A DNA stretch of 64,000 nucleotides from CAMLHU01 sp039917855 (GCA_039917855.1 JBDSIR010000098.1:1-64000), one strand, 5' to 3'. Positions 8,954 through 17,840 are shown, counted from the first letter of the stretch. Notes: a model not told the origin generated them from the letters alone. Translations and numbers: made by a program.

Positions 8954-9486
8954 GGCGCTGCGGCGCTGGGGCGCTGGGGCGTTGGGCCTCGGTGGCCATG
9001 CTTCTCGCTTGCACGACTGCGACCGGGATCCGAGCCCAATCCACAGGATCCGCGGCCGAAAGCACCCACATCAACTTCTCAGCGCCGCAGCGCCCCAGCG
9101 CCCCAGCGCTGGTCCGCTACGGCAAGTGGGTCGCGCTCGGCGGAGCTGCCGGGCTCGGGATCATGGCGCACTCGCGCAACCAGGACGCGGAGGCGACATA
9201 CCAGGCGCTCCAGGACCGCTGCGATGGTCTCCCCACCGCCTGCACCGTCGGCGCCGGCGGACCCTATACCGATCCGGTGAGCGAAGGGCTGTACACCGAG
9301 ACCCGCCGCCTTGACCGTCAAGCGTCACGCCTGCTCATCGGCGCCGAGGTCGCCTTGGCGGCCTCGGCGGTGGGATTCGTCTGGGAACTGATGCATCGCC
9401 AGGACCTACCGCCGAAGATCCCATTCGAGCCGCGGGTCGACGCGGGGATCTCGGCGACGCGGGTGGGGGTGACGGTGCGGTTCTAG
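8950..9486 (+). CDS. Small secreted/membrane protein of unknown function
   Basis: About 178 residues if started at GTG 8950, which overlaps the upstream TGA (GTGA). An ATG at 8998 is the alternative. The N-terminus (RWASVAMLLACTTATGIRAQS) is a signal peptide. A second hydrophobic segment (LIGAEVALAASAVGFVWELM) lies near residue 140. The middle has GGAAGLGIMAHSRNQDAEATYQALQDRC. Both the first codons and the peptide SAPQRPSAPALV are encoded by two inverted arms of a GGCGCTGG repeat, so the 5' end of the gene looks reshaped by a repeat element. No known family recognised. Confidence 0.6.
   Translation: MRRCGAGALGRWASVAMLLACTTATGIRAQSTGSAAESTHINFSAPQRPSAPALVRYGKWVALGGAAGLGIMAHSRNQDAEATYQALQDRCDGLPTACTVGAGGPYTDPVSEGLYTETRRLDRQASRLLIGAEVALAASAVGFVWELMHRQDLPPKIPFEPRVDAGISATRVGVTVRF
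8954..9112. repeat. Inverted short-tandem-repeat arms in the 5' end of the 8950 gene
   Basis: Left arm 8954-8987 repeats GGCGCTG/GGGCGCTG; right arm 9080-9112 repeats CAGCGCCC, its reverse complement. About 90 bp separate them. The left arm follows directly on the stop codon of the upstream lipoprotein gene. Confidence 0.75.
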
Positions 9487-9643
9487 GTAGGACGGTATGA
9501 GGGTAGGAAGGTAGGAAGAAAGAGACTAGGGCTGTCATCCCGAGCAGAGCGAGGGATCTACTCCGCATCAGGTAGATCCCTCGCACTGCTCGGGATGACA
9601 GCGGTGCCGGCTTCCTACCTTCCTACCTTCTTACCGTCCTACC
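9486..9643. repeat. Nested inverted repeats between convergent genes (8950 gene and recG)
   Basis: Outer arms 9486-9518 and 9611-9643 are built from GGTAGGA(A) units and match at 31 of 33 positions as reverse complements. Inside is a second palindrome, 9532-9601, starting CTGTCATCCCGAGCAG and ending CTGCTCGGGATGACAG. The left outer arm begins on the last base of the upstream TAG. The recG stop (TAG, complement of 9639-9641) is inside the right arm. It fills the whole gap and is a likely bidirectional terminator. Confidence 0.8.
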
Positions 9644-11732
9644 CCACCCGAAACAGCTCCACCGCCCGCGGGTAGCGCGACAGCGCGCGCAACCGAAGCG
9701 CCTGATGCGCGGGCCGCACCAGTCCGGAGTCGACGGCGATGATCTCGCGCGCGCTCTCGCGGGCCCGCTGCAGCAGGTCGGTGTCGTCAGGAAGCCTGGC
9801 GTGCCGGATGGTGATCCCGCCCGACTGGCGGGCGCCGATCAGGTCCCCCATCCCCCGCTCCTGCAGGTCGAGCTCCGCGATCTTGAATCCGTCGTCGGTC
9901 GCGGCAAATGCCTTGAGCCGCGGCGGCGTCCGCCCCTCCGCGAGCAGGATACAGTGGCTCGCATTCCCCCCTCGCCCGACCCGCCCCCGCAATTGATGCA
10001 GCTGTGCCAGGCCGAAGCGCTCGGGATGGTCGATGACCATCACCGTGGCGTTGGCCACGTCGATCCCGACCTCGATCACCGTGGTCGAGACGAGCACCTG
10101 GACCTCGCCGGCGCGGAACCGCCGCATCACGCCATCCCGCTCGTCCGCCCTGAGACGGCCATGGACCAGGCCCACGGTCACGTCGGGCCACCGCACCTTC
10201 AGCTCCTCCGCCATCGTGGTCGCCGCGCGGAGGTCGGCTTTCTCCGACTCGTCGATGATCGGTAGCACCACGTAGGCCTGCCGTCCTTCATCGACCTGCT
10301 CGTGCACGAAGGTCCAGACTTTCTCTCGCCCCGCCGCCGTTCGCACCGAGGTGGTGATCCCGCCCCGGCCCGGCGGCCGTTCGCGCAGGGTGCTGACGTC
10401 GAGGTCGCCATACAGCGTCAACGCCAGGGATCGCGGGATCGGGGTCGCGGTCAGGAGCAGCACGTCGGGACCGGTACCCTTGCCGATCAATGCCGCCCGC
10501 TGCTCCACCCCGAAGCGATGCTGCTCGTCAATGACGACGAGACCGAGCTTACGGAACTGCACCCCCTCCTGGAAGAGCGCGTGGGTGCCGACCACGATGC
10601 GCGCGCCACCCTCCGCCAACCGCTTTCGCGCTGCCTGCTTTTCGGCCGGTGACTGTCGGCCGAGGACGAGTTCGGGGGCGATGTCGAGGGGATGGAGCAT
10701 CAGCGCGAGGGTGCGCGCGTGCTGTTCGGCCAAAAGCTCCGTCGGCGCCATCAACGCCGCCTGATAGCCGTTCTCCACCGCCAGGAGCATCGCGAAGAGG
10801 GCGACGACCGTCTTGCCGGTGCCGACATCCCCCATCAGGAGTCGGTGCATCCGCTCCGTGCTCCCCATGTCGGCCACGATCTCCTTGAGCGACTGTTTCT
10901 GTCCGGCGGTCAGCTCGAAGGGAAGCGACTCGCGGAGCCTGGTCGTGAGATCGCGCTGGGGCTCGAACTTGATCCCGGCGCGCGCCTGCTTGGCGAGCGA
11001 GCGAGCCCGCGCGAGGGTGAGCTGCAGGTCGAATAGCTCATCGAAGGCCAAGCGTCGACGACCGCGCTCCGCCTCGACCAGGTCCTGCGGCCGGTGAACA
11101 TCGCGCAACGCCTCGGCGAGCGGAGGGAGCTCGAGCCCCTGGAGCACCGCCGGCGGCACCGGGTCAAGTGCGAGGGCGATCAAGGCATCGAGATGACGGT
11201 CGACGAGGGCTCGGATGGTCTTGTGGGAGAGCCCCTCGGTCGCGGGATAGATCGGGAGGACCTTGCCGTGCTGCGTGGCTCCACTCGCACCCGCCTCTCG
11301 CGTCTCCCGCGCCTCCTCATCCGGCTCGTCCAGCACCACGAACTCCCGCGGGACCATCTGCCGGCCGTGGTAGAAGCGCACCGGACCGGTGACGAGGAGC
11401 GTCTGACCCTCCCGGATCGTGCGATCGAGGAATGCCTGCCCCGGCCAGACGCACTCGAGCACCCCCGAATCGTCGCGCAGCACGGCGCGAAACACCCGGA
11501 GCCGCTTGAACGGCACCACCCGCTTCGCCACCACCCGCCCGATGCAGGCGTACTCCCCGCCCACCCGTGCCTCCGCCAGCGGCGTCACCGACGACGCGTC
11601 GAGATACCGATGCGGCAGGTGCCAGAGGAGGTCCTGCGCCGTCTCAACGCCCAATTTTCCGAACAGCTCGGCGCGACGTTCGCCGATGCCTTTCAGGAAT
11701 TTGATGGGGGTGTCCAGCCTGAGCGTCGCCAT
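9639..11732 (-). CDS. recG: ATP-dependent DNA helicase RecG
   Basis: 697 residues, normal for RecG, the branch-migration helicase that remodels stalled forks. The N-terminal wedge/OB domain includes FLKGIGERRAELFGKLGV and DLLWHLPHRYLD. The helicase core has Walker A GDVGTGKT at 301-308, DEQH at 402-405, TATPIPRSLALTLYGDLD (motif III and the RecG-specific continuation), and the C-terminal QLHQLRGRVGRG. Both ends lie against repeat hairpins: the stop codon in the GGTAGGA element, and the start one base from the 11733-11852 element. Confidence 0.97.
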   Translation of the reverse strand: MATLRLDTPIKFLKGIGERRAELFGKLGVETAQDLLWHLPHRYLDASSVTPLAEARVGGEYACIGRVVAKRVVPFKRLRVFRAVLRDDSGVLECVWPGQAFLDRTIREGQTLLVTGPVRFYHGRQMVPREFVVLDEPDEEARETREAGASGATQHGKVLPIYPATEGLSHKTIRALVDRHLDALIALALDPVPPAVLQGLELPPLAEALRDVHRPQDLVEAERGRRRLAFDELFDLQLTLARARSLAKQARAGIKFEPQRDLTTRLRESLPFELTAGQKQSLKEIVADMGSTERMHRLLMGDVGTGKTVVALFAMLLAVENGYQAALMAPTELLAEQHARTLALMLHPLDIAPELVLGRQSPAEKQAARKRLAEGGARIVVGTHALFQEGVQFRKLGLVVIDEQHRFGVEQRAALIGKGTGPDVLLLTATPIPRSLALTLYGDLDVSTLRERPPGRGGITTSVRTAAGREKVWTFVHEQVDEGRQAYVVLPIIDESEKADLRAATTMAEELKVRWPDVTVGLVHGRLRADERDGVMRRFRAGEVQVLVSTTVIEVGIDVANATVMVIDHPERFGLAQLHQLRGRVGRGGNASHCILLAEGRTPPRLKAFAATDDGFKIAELDLQERGMGDLIGARQSGGITIRHARLPDDTDLLQRARESAREIIAVDSGLVRPAHQALRLRALSRYPRAVELFRVG

Positions 11733-11852
11733 GAGTTACAAGTTAGCGAGTGCAAGCGGCGAGCTGGCGCGAAAGCAACGAGCGCGAAAGGGACCCCTCC
11801 GCGCTTTCTCGCTTTCCAGCCCACTCGCTCCTTGCACTCCTCACTCGTCACT
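11733..11852. repeat. Inverted repeat element, ftsY/recG junction
   Basis: Left part 11733-11792 (GAGTTACAAGTTAGCGAGTGC, then GCGAAAGC-type units) pairs imperfectly with right part 11797-11852 (complement of GAGTGACGAGTGAGGAGTGC). The ftsY stop and its last three codons (Ser-Asp-Glu-stop) are read from the GAGTGAC repeat. Pairing is weaker than at the other loci. Confidence 0.6.
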
Positions 11853-12758
11853 CCCCAGCACCCCGCGCGCGAACGCCCCCGCATCGAACACCTGCAAGTC
11901 CTCGAGCCCCTCTCCTGTCCCGACGAACCGCACCGGCACCGCCAGTTCGCGCCGAAGCGCGACCACCGCGCCTCCCTTGGCCGTCCCGTCGAGCTTGGTG
12001 ACGATCACTCCGGTGAGCGGCACCGTCTCGGCGAATTGCTTCCCTTGCTGCACCGCGTTCTGCCCCACGGTGCCGTCGAGCACCAGCAGCGCCTCGTGGG
12101 GTGCCCCCGGCGCCTGTCGCGCCACGACGCGGTGCACCTTGCGGAGTTCCTCCATCAATCCGTCCTGCGTGTGGAGCCGCCCGGCGGTGTCGACAATGAG
12201 GGTGTCGACCAGCCGCGCCTTCGCGGCGGTGATGGCGTCGAACGCCACCGCCGCCGGATCCCCCCCCTGGGCCCCCGATACGCAGGGGAGGTCGAGTCGC
12301 TCAGCCCACCTCTCCAGCTGGGCGACCGCGCCTGCGCGATAGGTATCGGCAGCGGCAAGGAGGATCTTCCGCCCCTCGCCCTTGAGCCGATGGGCGAGCT
12401 TCGCGACGGTCGTGGTCTTCCCGACGCCGTTCACCCCCATCACCAGGATCACCGTCGGTGGCGGCGCGGCGCGGACAATGGCCCCCGGATCGGCCGGCCC
12501 CGCGAGTAGGGTGACGAGTTGCGCCTCGAACGCAGCACGGAGATCGCCGTCGGTCTTGAGCTTTCCCGCCCGCACCCCCGCCTCGAGCGCGCTCACCAGC
12601 TCCATCGTGGCGGGCACGCCGAAGTCGGCCTCGAGCAGGAGCTGCTCGATCCGCTCGAGGTCGTCCGCGTTGAGCTTCCGGAGAAGGGCGCCGACATCGG
12701 TCGTCGCCAGACGCTTCAAGCGGCCCCAAAGGCCAGGGCGCGATTCTGTTGCTCGCAT
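11841..12758 (-). CDS. ftsY: Signal recognition particle receptor FtsY
   Basis: 305 residues from ATG at 12758, the compact form without the acidic A domain. The SRP GTPase docks ribosome-SRP complexes at the membrane. The NG domain is complete: N-domain helices (LLRKLNADDLERIEQLLLEADFGV), G1 GVNGVGKTT at 108-116, DTYRAGAVAQLERWAERL (G2/IBD), DTAGR (G3), TKLDGTAKGG (G4) and FVGTGEGLEDLQVF at the end. It is the last gene of the division-associated run before recG, separated from the VWA-like gene by a structured 130-bp gap. Confidence 0.96.
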   Translation of the reverse strand: MRATESRPGLWGRLKRLATTDVGALLRKLNADDLERIEQLLLEADFGVPATMELVSALEAGVRAGKLKTDGDLRAAFEAQLVTLLAGPADPGAIVRAAPPPTVILVMGVNGVGKTTTVAKLAHRLKGEGRKILLAAADTYRAGAVAQLERWAERLDLPCVSGAQGGDPAAVAFDAITAAKARLVDTLIVDTAGRLHTQDGLMEELRKVHRVVARQAPGAPHEALLVLDGTVGQNAVQQGKQFAETVPLTGVIVTKLDGTAKGGAVVALRRELAVPVRFVGTGEGLEDLQVFDAGAFARGVLGSDE

Positions 12759-12817
12759 GCGTGGAAGATAAACGAGACCGTCCCGCCGGAGGCGGCAGTT
12801 CCAAGCAAGAGAAGAAC

Positions 12818-12875
12818 GTTGTGGCCCGGCTTGCCGGGCTCGGTCCGGAGCACGCGCCGCAAGCGGCGCCACAAC
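12818..12875. other. Structured intergenic hairpin cluster upstream of ftsY
   Basis: In the 130-bp gap between the VWA-like gene and ftsY, an outer stem GTTGTGGC (12818-12825) pairs with GCCACAAC (12868-12875). It encloses two perfect hairpins, GCCCGGC-TT-GCCGGGC (12824-12839) and GCGCCGC-AA-GCGGCGC (12854-12869). The layout resembles a three-way junction. It could be a terminator, an RNA element for ftsY, or a mobile palindrome. The rest of the gap shows nothing recognisable. Confidence 0.5.
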
Positions 12876-12888
12876 AACGACTCGGTCG

Positions 12889-14691
12889 CTACCGCAGCCC
12901 CATGCGCCGCCGCAGCCACCATTCACCGCAGAGCAGGAGGACCACGAGCAGGTACACCCAGGTCCGGTCCCGGAGGGTCGACCGCGAGATCCCAGCCATC
13001 CCCGCCGAGGCCTGGGACCTGAGGCCCGGAGCCTGAGGCACGAATTCGTCGGACCAGGGTTCCACCGCGACGATCCCGCGCCCCCCACCCTGAAGCTGGT
13101 AGGCGTACCGGCCCGGCCGGAGCCGCACGTTGGTCCGCCCTTCACCATCGAACAGGAGCGTGTCGACCCGGGTAGCGGAATCGCCGGCGAAGGTCGCGAT
13201 GAGCGGGTGCGTCGGGAGCGGAGCACCCCATGCGAAGACGATCGGCCGCCCGAGCGGCACCACGTGGCGCAGCGGCCGCGCCGCGCCTGTCAGGGTATCG
13301 CCGGCCCCGAGGAGCCAATTGGCGGAGGCGGCAATGACCTGGCGGTACGCCTCCTCTCCGCCGCCGGGACGGAACGCCCAGCGCCAGAAGCCGTCGGCCG
13401 CGGTGAGAAGGGTCCGGATCCCCGTTGAATCGCGGCCCACGATGATCGGTCGCTCCACCCCTCGCCGGCCGAGCTGCGCGGAAAGCCCCACCCAGGCACG
13501 GGCATCGGGCTCGATCGGGGTGACGCGGGCGAGGGGTGGGAGCGAGTCCACCGCGACACCACTCCATGCCCCGGCGAGCGGTGAGGCCCCGGCGGCCGGC
13601 ACCGCATACCAGTCCCCGTCGAGCTGGGTCTCTCCCCCTTCGCCGCTGGGCCAGCGCCAGATGCCCCGCGGCCGCGCCCCGCGCACGATGTCGCCCGGGT
13701 CGCCTTTGAGGACGAGGAGGTCGGCGCCCCGTGCCGCCCGCGCGACCTGCTCGACCGGCACCGGGCGCATATCCTCCATCGAGCGCCACCCTGCCGCCCC
13801 GTAACGCACGTACCCCTTCACGGGGAGCGCGGCGACGTCTCGGAGGGTGGCATGGAGTTGGCGCGCGTCCCAGTCGGGGGGCGCAGCGAGGAGGACGACA
13901 CCCGGGAGCGGGCTCACCCGCACCAGGAGCTGCCGCGCATCATCGCGGGGCTCGGCGTCCCTCGCGGCCTTCACCTGGACAATGAGGAGATGGTCACCCG
14001 CCCCGAGGGTCCGCGACGGAAGGAGGAGCGTGACCCGGCCACCACCAGGGCCGAGCTCCACGTCGGGCAACAGGAGTCGCCGCTTCCCAGCCACCAGCAC
14101 TTCGAGCGTTGCCGTCGACGCCGCCCCGCCGAATCGACCGAGTTCGACCTCGATGCGAAGGGTGTCGCCCAGCGTGAGCCGTTCTGGGGCCTCGAGCCGG
14201 AGGACCGCCACGTCCGGGACGGCGGCCCGAGGGAAGAGGCGCACCGATGCGCGGGCCAGGAGGTCGGGTGGCAGGTCGCGCGCATCCGCGACGGCGCCGT
14301 CCGTGACGATCACCACGGGACGGTCCATGGCGGTCGCCGCGAGAAGTGCTGGCAAGAGAACGGAACTCGCAAAACCGGGAGCGGAATCCGGCCCGGTCGG
14401 GTCCCTCCCGAAGTAGCGCACCTCCCCCCACCGCATCGCCGAATCCTCGGCCTCCTCCCCCCTGGCTCCGACCGCACGCATCGAGAGCGAGCCGTCGAGC
14501 AGCACGAGCGGCCGGCGCGCCGCTTCCGGGCGGGCGCAGGTCAGGTCGAGGAGGAGAAGGGCAAGCAGCGCACCTGCGGTACCCCGGAGGCTGGCGAGCA
14601 GGCGTCCTTGGCGGCCGAGTCCCTCGAAGTAGAGATACGCGAGCCCTCCGACGCCGAAAGCGACGAGCGTCGCAAGGAGGGGCACGAACAC
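12889..14691 (-). CDS. VWA/BatA-like integral membrane protein
   Basis: 600 residues. Two N-terminal membrane helices (VPLLATLVAFGVGGLAYLYF and GTAGALLALLLLDL) and a C-terminal one (TWVYLLVVLLLCGEWWL) bracket a large extracytoplasmic part. At 60-72 RPLVLLDGSLSM carries a DxSxS metal-binding motif of von Willebrand A domains, and PVVIVTDGAVADARDLP resembles the later VWA strand with its Asp. The following beta-rich region and the C-terminal helix match the BatA/GATase-like membrane proteins often found with MoxR operons, but no MoxR ATPase is nearby. A repeat-derived peptide (PQAPGLRSQASAG) precedes the last helix. It lies between hisA and ftsY; function is unknown. Confidence 0.7.
   Translation of the reverse strand: MFVPLLATLVAFGVGGLAYLYFEGLGRQGRLLASLRGTAGALLALLLLDLTCARPEAARRPLVLLDGSLSMRAVGARGEEAEDSAMRWGEVRYFGRDPTGPDSAPGFASSVLLPALLAATAMDRPVVIVTDGAVADARDLPPDLLARASVRLFPRAAVPDVAVLRLEAPERLTLGDTLRIEVELGRFGGAASTATLEVLVAGKRRLLLPDVELGPGGGRVTLLLPSRTLGAGDHLLIVQVKAARDAEPRDDARQLLVRVSPLPGVVLLAAPPDWDARQLHATLRDVAALPVKGYVRYGAAGWRSMEDMRPVPVEQVARAARGADLLVLKGDPGDIVRGARPRGIWRWPSGEGGETQLDGDWYAVPAAGASPLAGAWSGVAVDSLPPLARVTPIEPDARAWVGLSAQLGRRGVERPIIVGRDSTGIRTLLTAADGFWRWAFRPGGGEEAYRQVIAASANWLLGAGDTLTGAARPLRHVVPLGRPIVFAWGAPLPTHPLIATFAGDSATRVDTLLFDGEGRTNVRLRPGRYAYQLQGGGRGIVAVEPWSDEFVPQAPGLRSQASAGMAGISRSTLRDRTWVYLLVVLLLCGEWWLRRRMGLR
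13007..13039. repeat. Short tandem repeat inside the VWA-like gene
   Basis: Three imperfect copies of GAGGCCTGGGACCT / GAGGCCCGGAGCCT / GAGGC in tandem, in frame near the 3' end, encoding the Pro/Gln/Ser/Ala-rich peptide before the last membrane helix. No inverted partner arm was found nearby. Confidence 0.55.
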
Positions 14692-14693
14692 GA

Positions 14694-15419
14694 TCAGATG
14701 TCGAGCAGCGCGGTGAGCGCTTCGGGAAGGGTGAAGCGCCCTTCGTAGAGCGCCCGCCCGACGATCACTCCCGCCACCGCGGTGGCCCGGGCCCGGAGGA
14801 GGTCATCGAGCGACCCGACGCCACCGCTCAAGATGACCCCCGCTCCGCTGGCGCTCTGCAGCTCCACGGCGCCGACGAAGTCGGGTCCCGCCAGCATCCC
14901 GTCGCGAGCGATGTCGGTGTAGACGATCGTCCGTACCCCTTCGCCCGCCACCCGGATGGCGACGTCGCGTGCCATCACGGTGGAGGTCTCCTGCCAGCCG
15001 CGGAGCGCGACCAGGCCATTGCGGGCATCGAGACCGACCGCCACCCGCGGCTGACCCAGGAGCCCGAGCGCCTGCGGCACCAGTTCAGGATTCGTGACGA
15101 CCGCGGAGCCGAGGATGAACCGCGTCACCTCGAGGTCCTGGACCTCGCGGAGCCGGTCGATGGTCCGGAGGCCGCCGCCGAGCTGGATGCGGAGATGGCT
15201 TCCTACCCGGGTCACGATCCGCCCGATCAACCCGGAGTTGTCGCCGTCGCCGAACGCGCGGTCGAGATCCACGAGGTGCAGCCACCGCGCGCCCTGCATG
15301 CCGAACCGTTCGGCCAGCGCGACGGGATCATCATCGTACCTGGTCTCGCGCCCCGCCTCACCCTGGGCGAGGCGGACGACGCGACCGAACCGGATGTCGA
15401 TGGCAGGGAAGAGATCCAT
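14694..15419 (-). CDS. hisA: Phosphoribosylformimino-5-aminoimidazole carboxamide ribotide isomerase HisA
   Basis: 241 residues from ATG at 15419, the normal HisA length. It is a half-barrel duplicated TIM fold catalysing the fourth step of histidine synthesis. Asp8 in FPAIDIRFG and the second catalytic Asp in YTDIARDGML are present. QLGGGLRT and LSGGVGSLDDL are the two phosphate-binding loops. No other his gene is in the window, so this is a solitary copy sandwiched in a division cluster. A PriA-type dual HisA/TrpF role is possible but not shown. Confidence 0.93.
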   Translation of the reverse strand: MDLFPAIDIRFGRVVRLAQGEAGRETRYDDDPVALAERFGMQGARWLHLVDLDRAFGDGDNSGLIGRIVTRVGSHLRIQLGGGLRTIDRLREVQDLEVTRFILGSAVVTNPELVPQALGLLGQPRVAVGLDARNGLVALRGWQETSTVMARDVAIRVAGEGVRTIVYTDIARDGMLAGPDFVGAVELQSASGAGVILSGGVGSLDDLLRARATAVAGVIVGRALYEGRFTLPEALTALLDI

Positions 15420-15456
15420 TTGTGGTCTTCGACGGCCTGACGGGCCATCCCACAGT

Positions 15457-16683
15457 TCAGGGGTGTTGCACGAGGTGCTGCGGCGAGTAGAGCATCGCGG
15501 CGAGTCGGGCCCGCTCACGGTTGAAGTCGGCCCGCGCGTCGATCGCGACGGGGGCGCCATCGGCGGCCTTGATGGAGCGCGGGTCCCGGGCCATTCCCCC
15601 TACCCGGAACTCGTAGTGCAGGTGGGGTCCGGTGGAGAGACCGGTGGATCCGACCGCACCGATCCGCGCTTCCTGCTTGACCCGTTGCCCAATGCGGACG
15701 TCGATGCGCGAGAGGTGCCCATACCGGGTGATGATCCCGTTGGCGTGCCGGAGCTCGACCAGATTGCCGTAACCGCCGCTCCGGCCGGCGCGCATCACCA
15801 GACCGTCTCCGGCGGCCATCACCGGCGTGCCCATGGCCGCGGAGTAGTCGAGTCCTTCGTGCTTCTTCCAGGTCCCCAGGATCGGGTGGGTGCGACCCCC
15901 GAATCCCGAAGCGAGCCGGCGGAACTGGAGCGGGGCCCGGAGGAAGGCGCGACGGAGCGACTTTCCCTGGTCGTCGTAGTAACCACCCGCCGTGCCGGGA
16001 CCGTCGAAGCGGAACGCAGTGTAATCGCGCCCTCCGACCACGAGATCGCCGGCGAGGACCCTGCTGAACCGGACCTCGCCCTGAGGCGTGGTCATCCGCT
16101 CGACCAGGAGCCGGTAATGGTCGCCCGGCCGGATGTCGCGGGTGAAGTCGATCTCCCACGCGTAGACGTCGGCCAGCTCCCAGGCGAGCGCGTCGCGCTG
16201 CGACTTGGGCAGGAGCGAATCGGGGATGCTCCTGTCGAGCGCCTGGTAAAGTGTGTTGTCGATCGAGCCTTCGACCCGCACGATGCTCGGCCGCCAGTCG
16301 ATCGGGACGGCAGCGGCCATCCAGGCCGAATCGCTGAAGGCGATGGTGGCCCGCTGTTCGCGCGACAAGCGGAAGGTGACCTCCGCCGGATTCGAATCGC
16401 TCACGTGGCGGCGGAACTCGAAGACCGTCCCCGGGCGCATCCGCCGGAGGTCCACGGCCAGTTGCGCGGCCACCGCGGTGAATTCCGCACCGGTGACCCG
16501 GTTCCGGGCGAAGAGACCCGAGAGGGTCTCGCCGGCACGCAGCGTGTCCACGGTCTGCACCCACGGGATCGCGACCACGGCCGGAGACACCAGCGGGCGG
16601 GGCCACGGCCAAGCACCGCGGGCCCACGCGATCAGCGCGAGCCCGACGATGCATGCAGGAACGAATCGCGTGAAGCGCGCCAT
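15457..16683 (-). CDS. M23 (LytM-type) metalloendopeptidase, periplasmic
   Basis: 408 residues from ATG at 16683, which overlaps the ftsZ TGA (TGATG). An N-terminal signal anchor (FVPACIVGLALIAWARGAW) precedes an OapA/LysM-like segment (TLRAGETLSGLFARNRVTGAEF). The C-terminal M23 domain has an intact zinc site: H275xxxD279, then H323 in RYGHLSRID, and H354-L-H356 in TGPHLHYEFR. It should cut peptidoglycan cross-bridges or, if inactive, activate amidases; the complete site argues for activity. Immediate coupling to ftsZ suggests a role in septal wall splitting. Confidence 0.9.
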   Translation of the reverse strand: MARFTRFVPACIVGLALIAWARGAWPWPRPLVSPAVVAIPWVQTVDTLRAGETLSGLFARNRVTGAEFTAVAAQLAVDLRRMRPGTVFEFRRHVSDSNPAEVTFRLSREQRATIAFSDSAWMAAAVPIDWRPSIVRVEGSIDNTLYQALDRSIPDSLLPKSQRDALAWELADVYAWEIDFTRDIRPGDHYRLLVERMTTPQGEVRFSRVLAGDLVVGGRDYTAFRFDGPGTAGGYYDDQGKSLRRAFLRAPLQFRRLASGFGGRTHPILGTWKKHEGLDYSAAMGTPVMAAGDGLVMRAGRSGGYGNLVELRHANGIITRYGHLSRIDVRIGQRVKQEARIGAVGSTGLSTGPHLHYEFRVGGMARDPRSIKAADGAPVAIDARADFNRERARLAAMLYSPQHLVQHP

Positions 16684-17840
16684 CAATCCATCTGACGTCT
16701 GATGAAGGTCGGGATATCCATCTCGTCCGACGCGGACGACCCGGTGGCCTTCTTGGTCTCAGGCTTCGGCGCCGGCGTGGTGGCCTGGGGCGCCGGTGGC
16801 GGAGAGGGCTTCTTGGTGTTCGGGAAGGGGAGCACATTGGCGCTGTTCCCGATCGACCGCATGCCGGGCTCGCCCGACACCTGACGGTCGAAGCCGGTCG
16901 CGATGACGGTGACCCGCACCTCGCCCTGCATCGCTTCGTCCACCCGGTTCCCGAAGATGATCTCGGCCTCGCCGCCGGCAGCGTCGTGGATGATGTCGTT
17001 GATGCGAGTGAGCTCATCCATCGTGAGGTCGGGGCCGTGGGTGATGTTGATCAGCACCCCGGTGGCCCCCTGGATGGAGACGTTGTCCAGGAGCGGGCTC
17101 GAGATGGCCTGCTGCGCCGCCTCCATCGAGCGGTTCTCGCCCCGACCGGTGCCGGTGCCCATGAGGGCGGCGCCGCCGTTCTGCATGATGGTGCGCACGT
17201 CGGCGAAGTCGACGTTGATCATCCCGGTGTGGGTGATCAGGTCGGCGATGCCCTGGGTGGCGTGGAGCAGCACCTCGTCGGCCTTCTTGAGCGCGTCGGT
17301 GAACGGGATCTGCTTGCCGACCACCGCCATGAGGCGTTCGTTCGGCACGACGATCATCGTGTCGACGCTCTTGCGGAGCTCGGCGATGCCAAGTTCCGCC
17401 TGCTTCATCCGCTTTTTGCCCTCGAACAGGAAGGGCTTGGTGACGATGCCGATGCTGAGCGCGCCGATGTCGCGCGCCAGCTGGGCGATGATCGGCGCCG
17501 AACCGGTGCCGGTGCCGCCACCCATCCCGCAGGTCACGAACACGAGGTCCGCCCCCTGGATGGCCTGGAGCACGTCGTCGCGATCCTCCTCGATCGCCTG
17601 GCGGCCGATCTCCGGCCTGGCCCCGGCGCCGAGTCCCTTGGTGAGCTTCTTCCCGATCTGCACCTTCACGTCCGACCGCGACGTGGCCAGCGCCTGGCTG
17701 TCGGTGTTGACCGAGATGAACTTCACGCCCTTGAGGCCTTCGGCGATCATCCGGTTGACGGCGTTCCCGCCGCCGCCGCCGACACCGACGACCTTGAGGT
17801 TGGCGTGCTGCGCCACCGTCTCATCGAGCTCGAAGATCAT
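16683..17840 (-). CDS. ftsZ: Cell division protein FtsZ
   Basis: 385 residues. Tubulin-like GTPase of the division ring. The tubulin signature GGGTGTG is at 107-113, preceded by NLKVVGVGGGGGNAVNRM; the T7-loop region NVDFADVRTIM is intact. A Pro/Lys/Ala-rich linker (about 320-370) leads to the conserved C-terminal peptide DIPTFIRRQ, which binds FtsA. It lies 18 bp downstream of ftsA and overlaps the M23 gene. Confidence 0.98.
   Translation of the reverse strand: MIFELDETVAQHANLKVVGVGGGGGNAVNRMIAEGLKGVKFISVNTDSQALATSRSDVKVQIGKKLTKGLGAGARPEIGRQAIEEDRDDVLQAIQGADLVFVTCGMGGGTGTGSAPIIAQLARDIGALSIGIVTKPFLFEGKKRMKQAELGIAELRKSVDTMIVVPNERLMAVVGKQIPFTDALKKADEVLLHATQGIADLITHTGMINVDFADVRTIMQNGGAALMGTGTGRGENRSMEAAQQAISSPLLDNVSIQGATGVLINITHGPDLTMDELTRINDIIHDAAGGEAEIIFGNRVDEAMQGEVRVTVIATGFDRQVSGEPGMRSIGNSANVLPFPNTKKPSPPPAPQATTPAPKPETKKATGSSASDEMDIPTFIRRQMD

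Noticed and set aside
9486..9643. Classical rho-independent terminator
   Set aside because: The stems are long and repeat-built and there is no T-tract after either arm; termination is plausible by position but not the standard signal.
12759..13226. ftsY extended to 461 residues
   Set aside because: The extension overlaps the end of the VWA-like gene, carries no FtsY A-domain character, and crosses the hairpin cluster.
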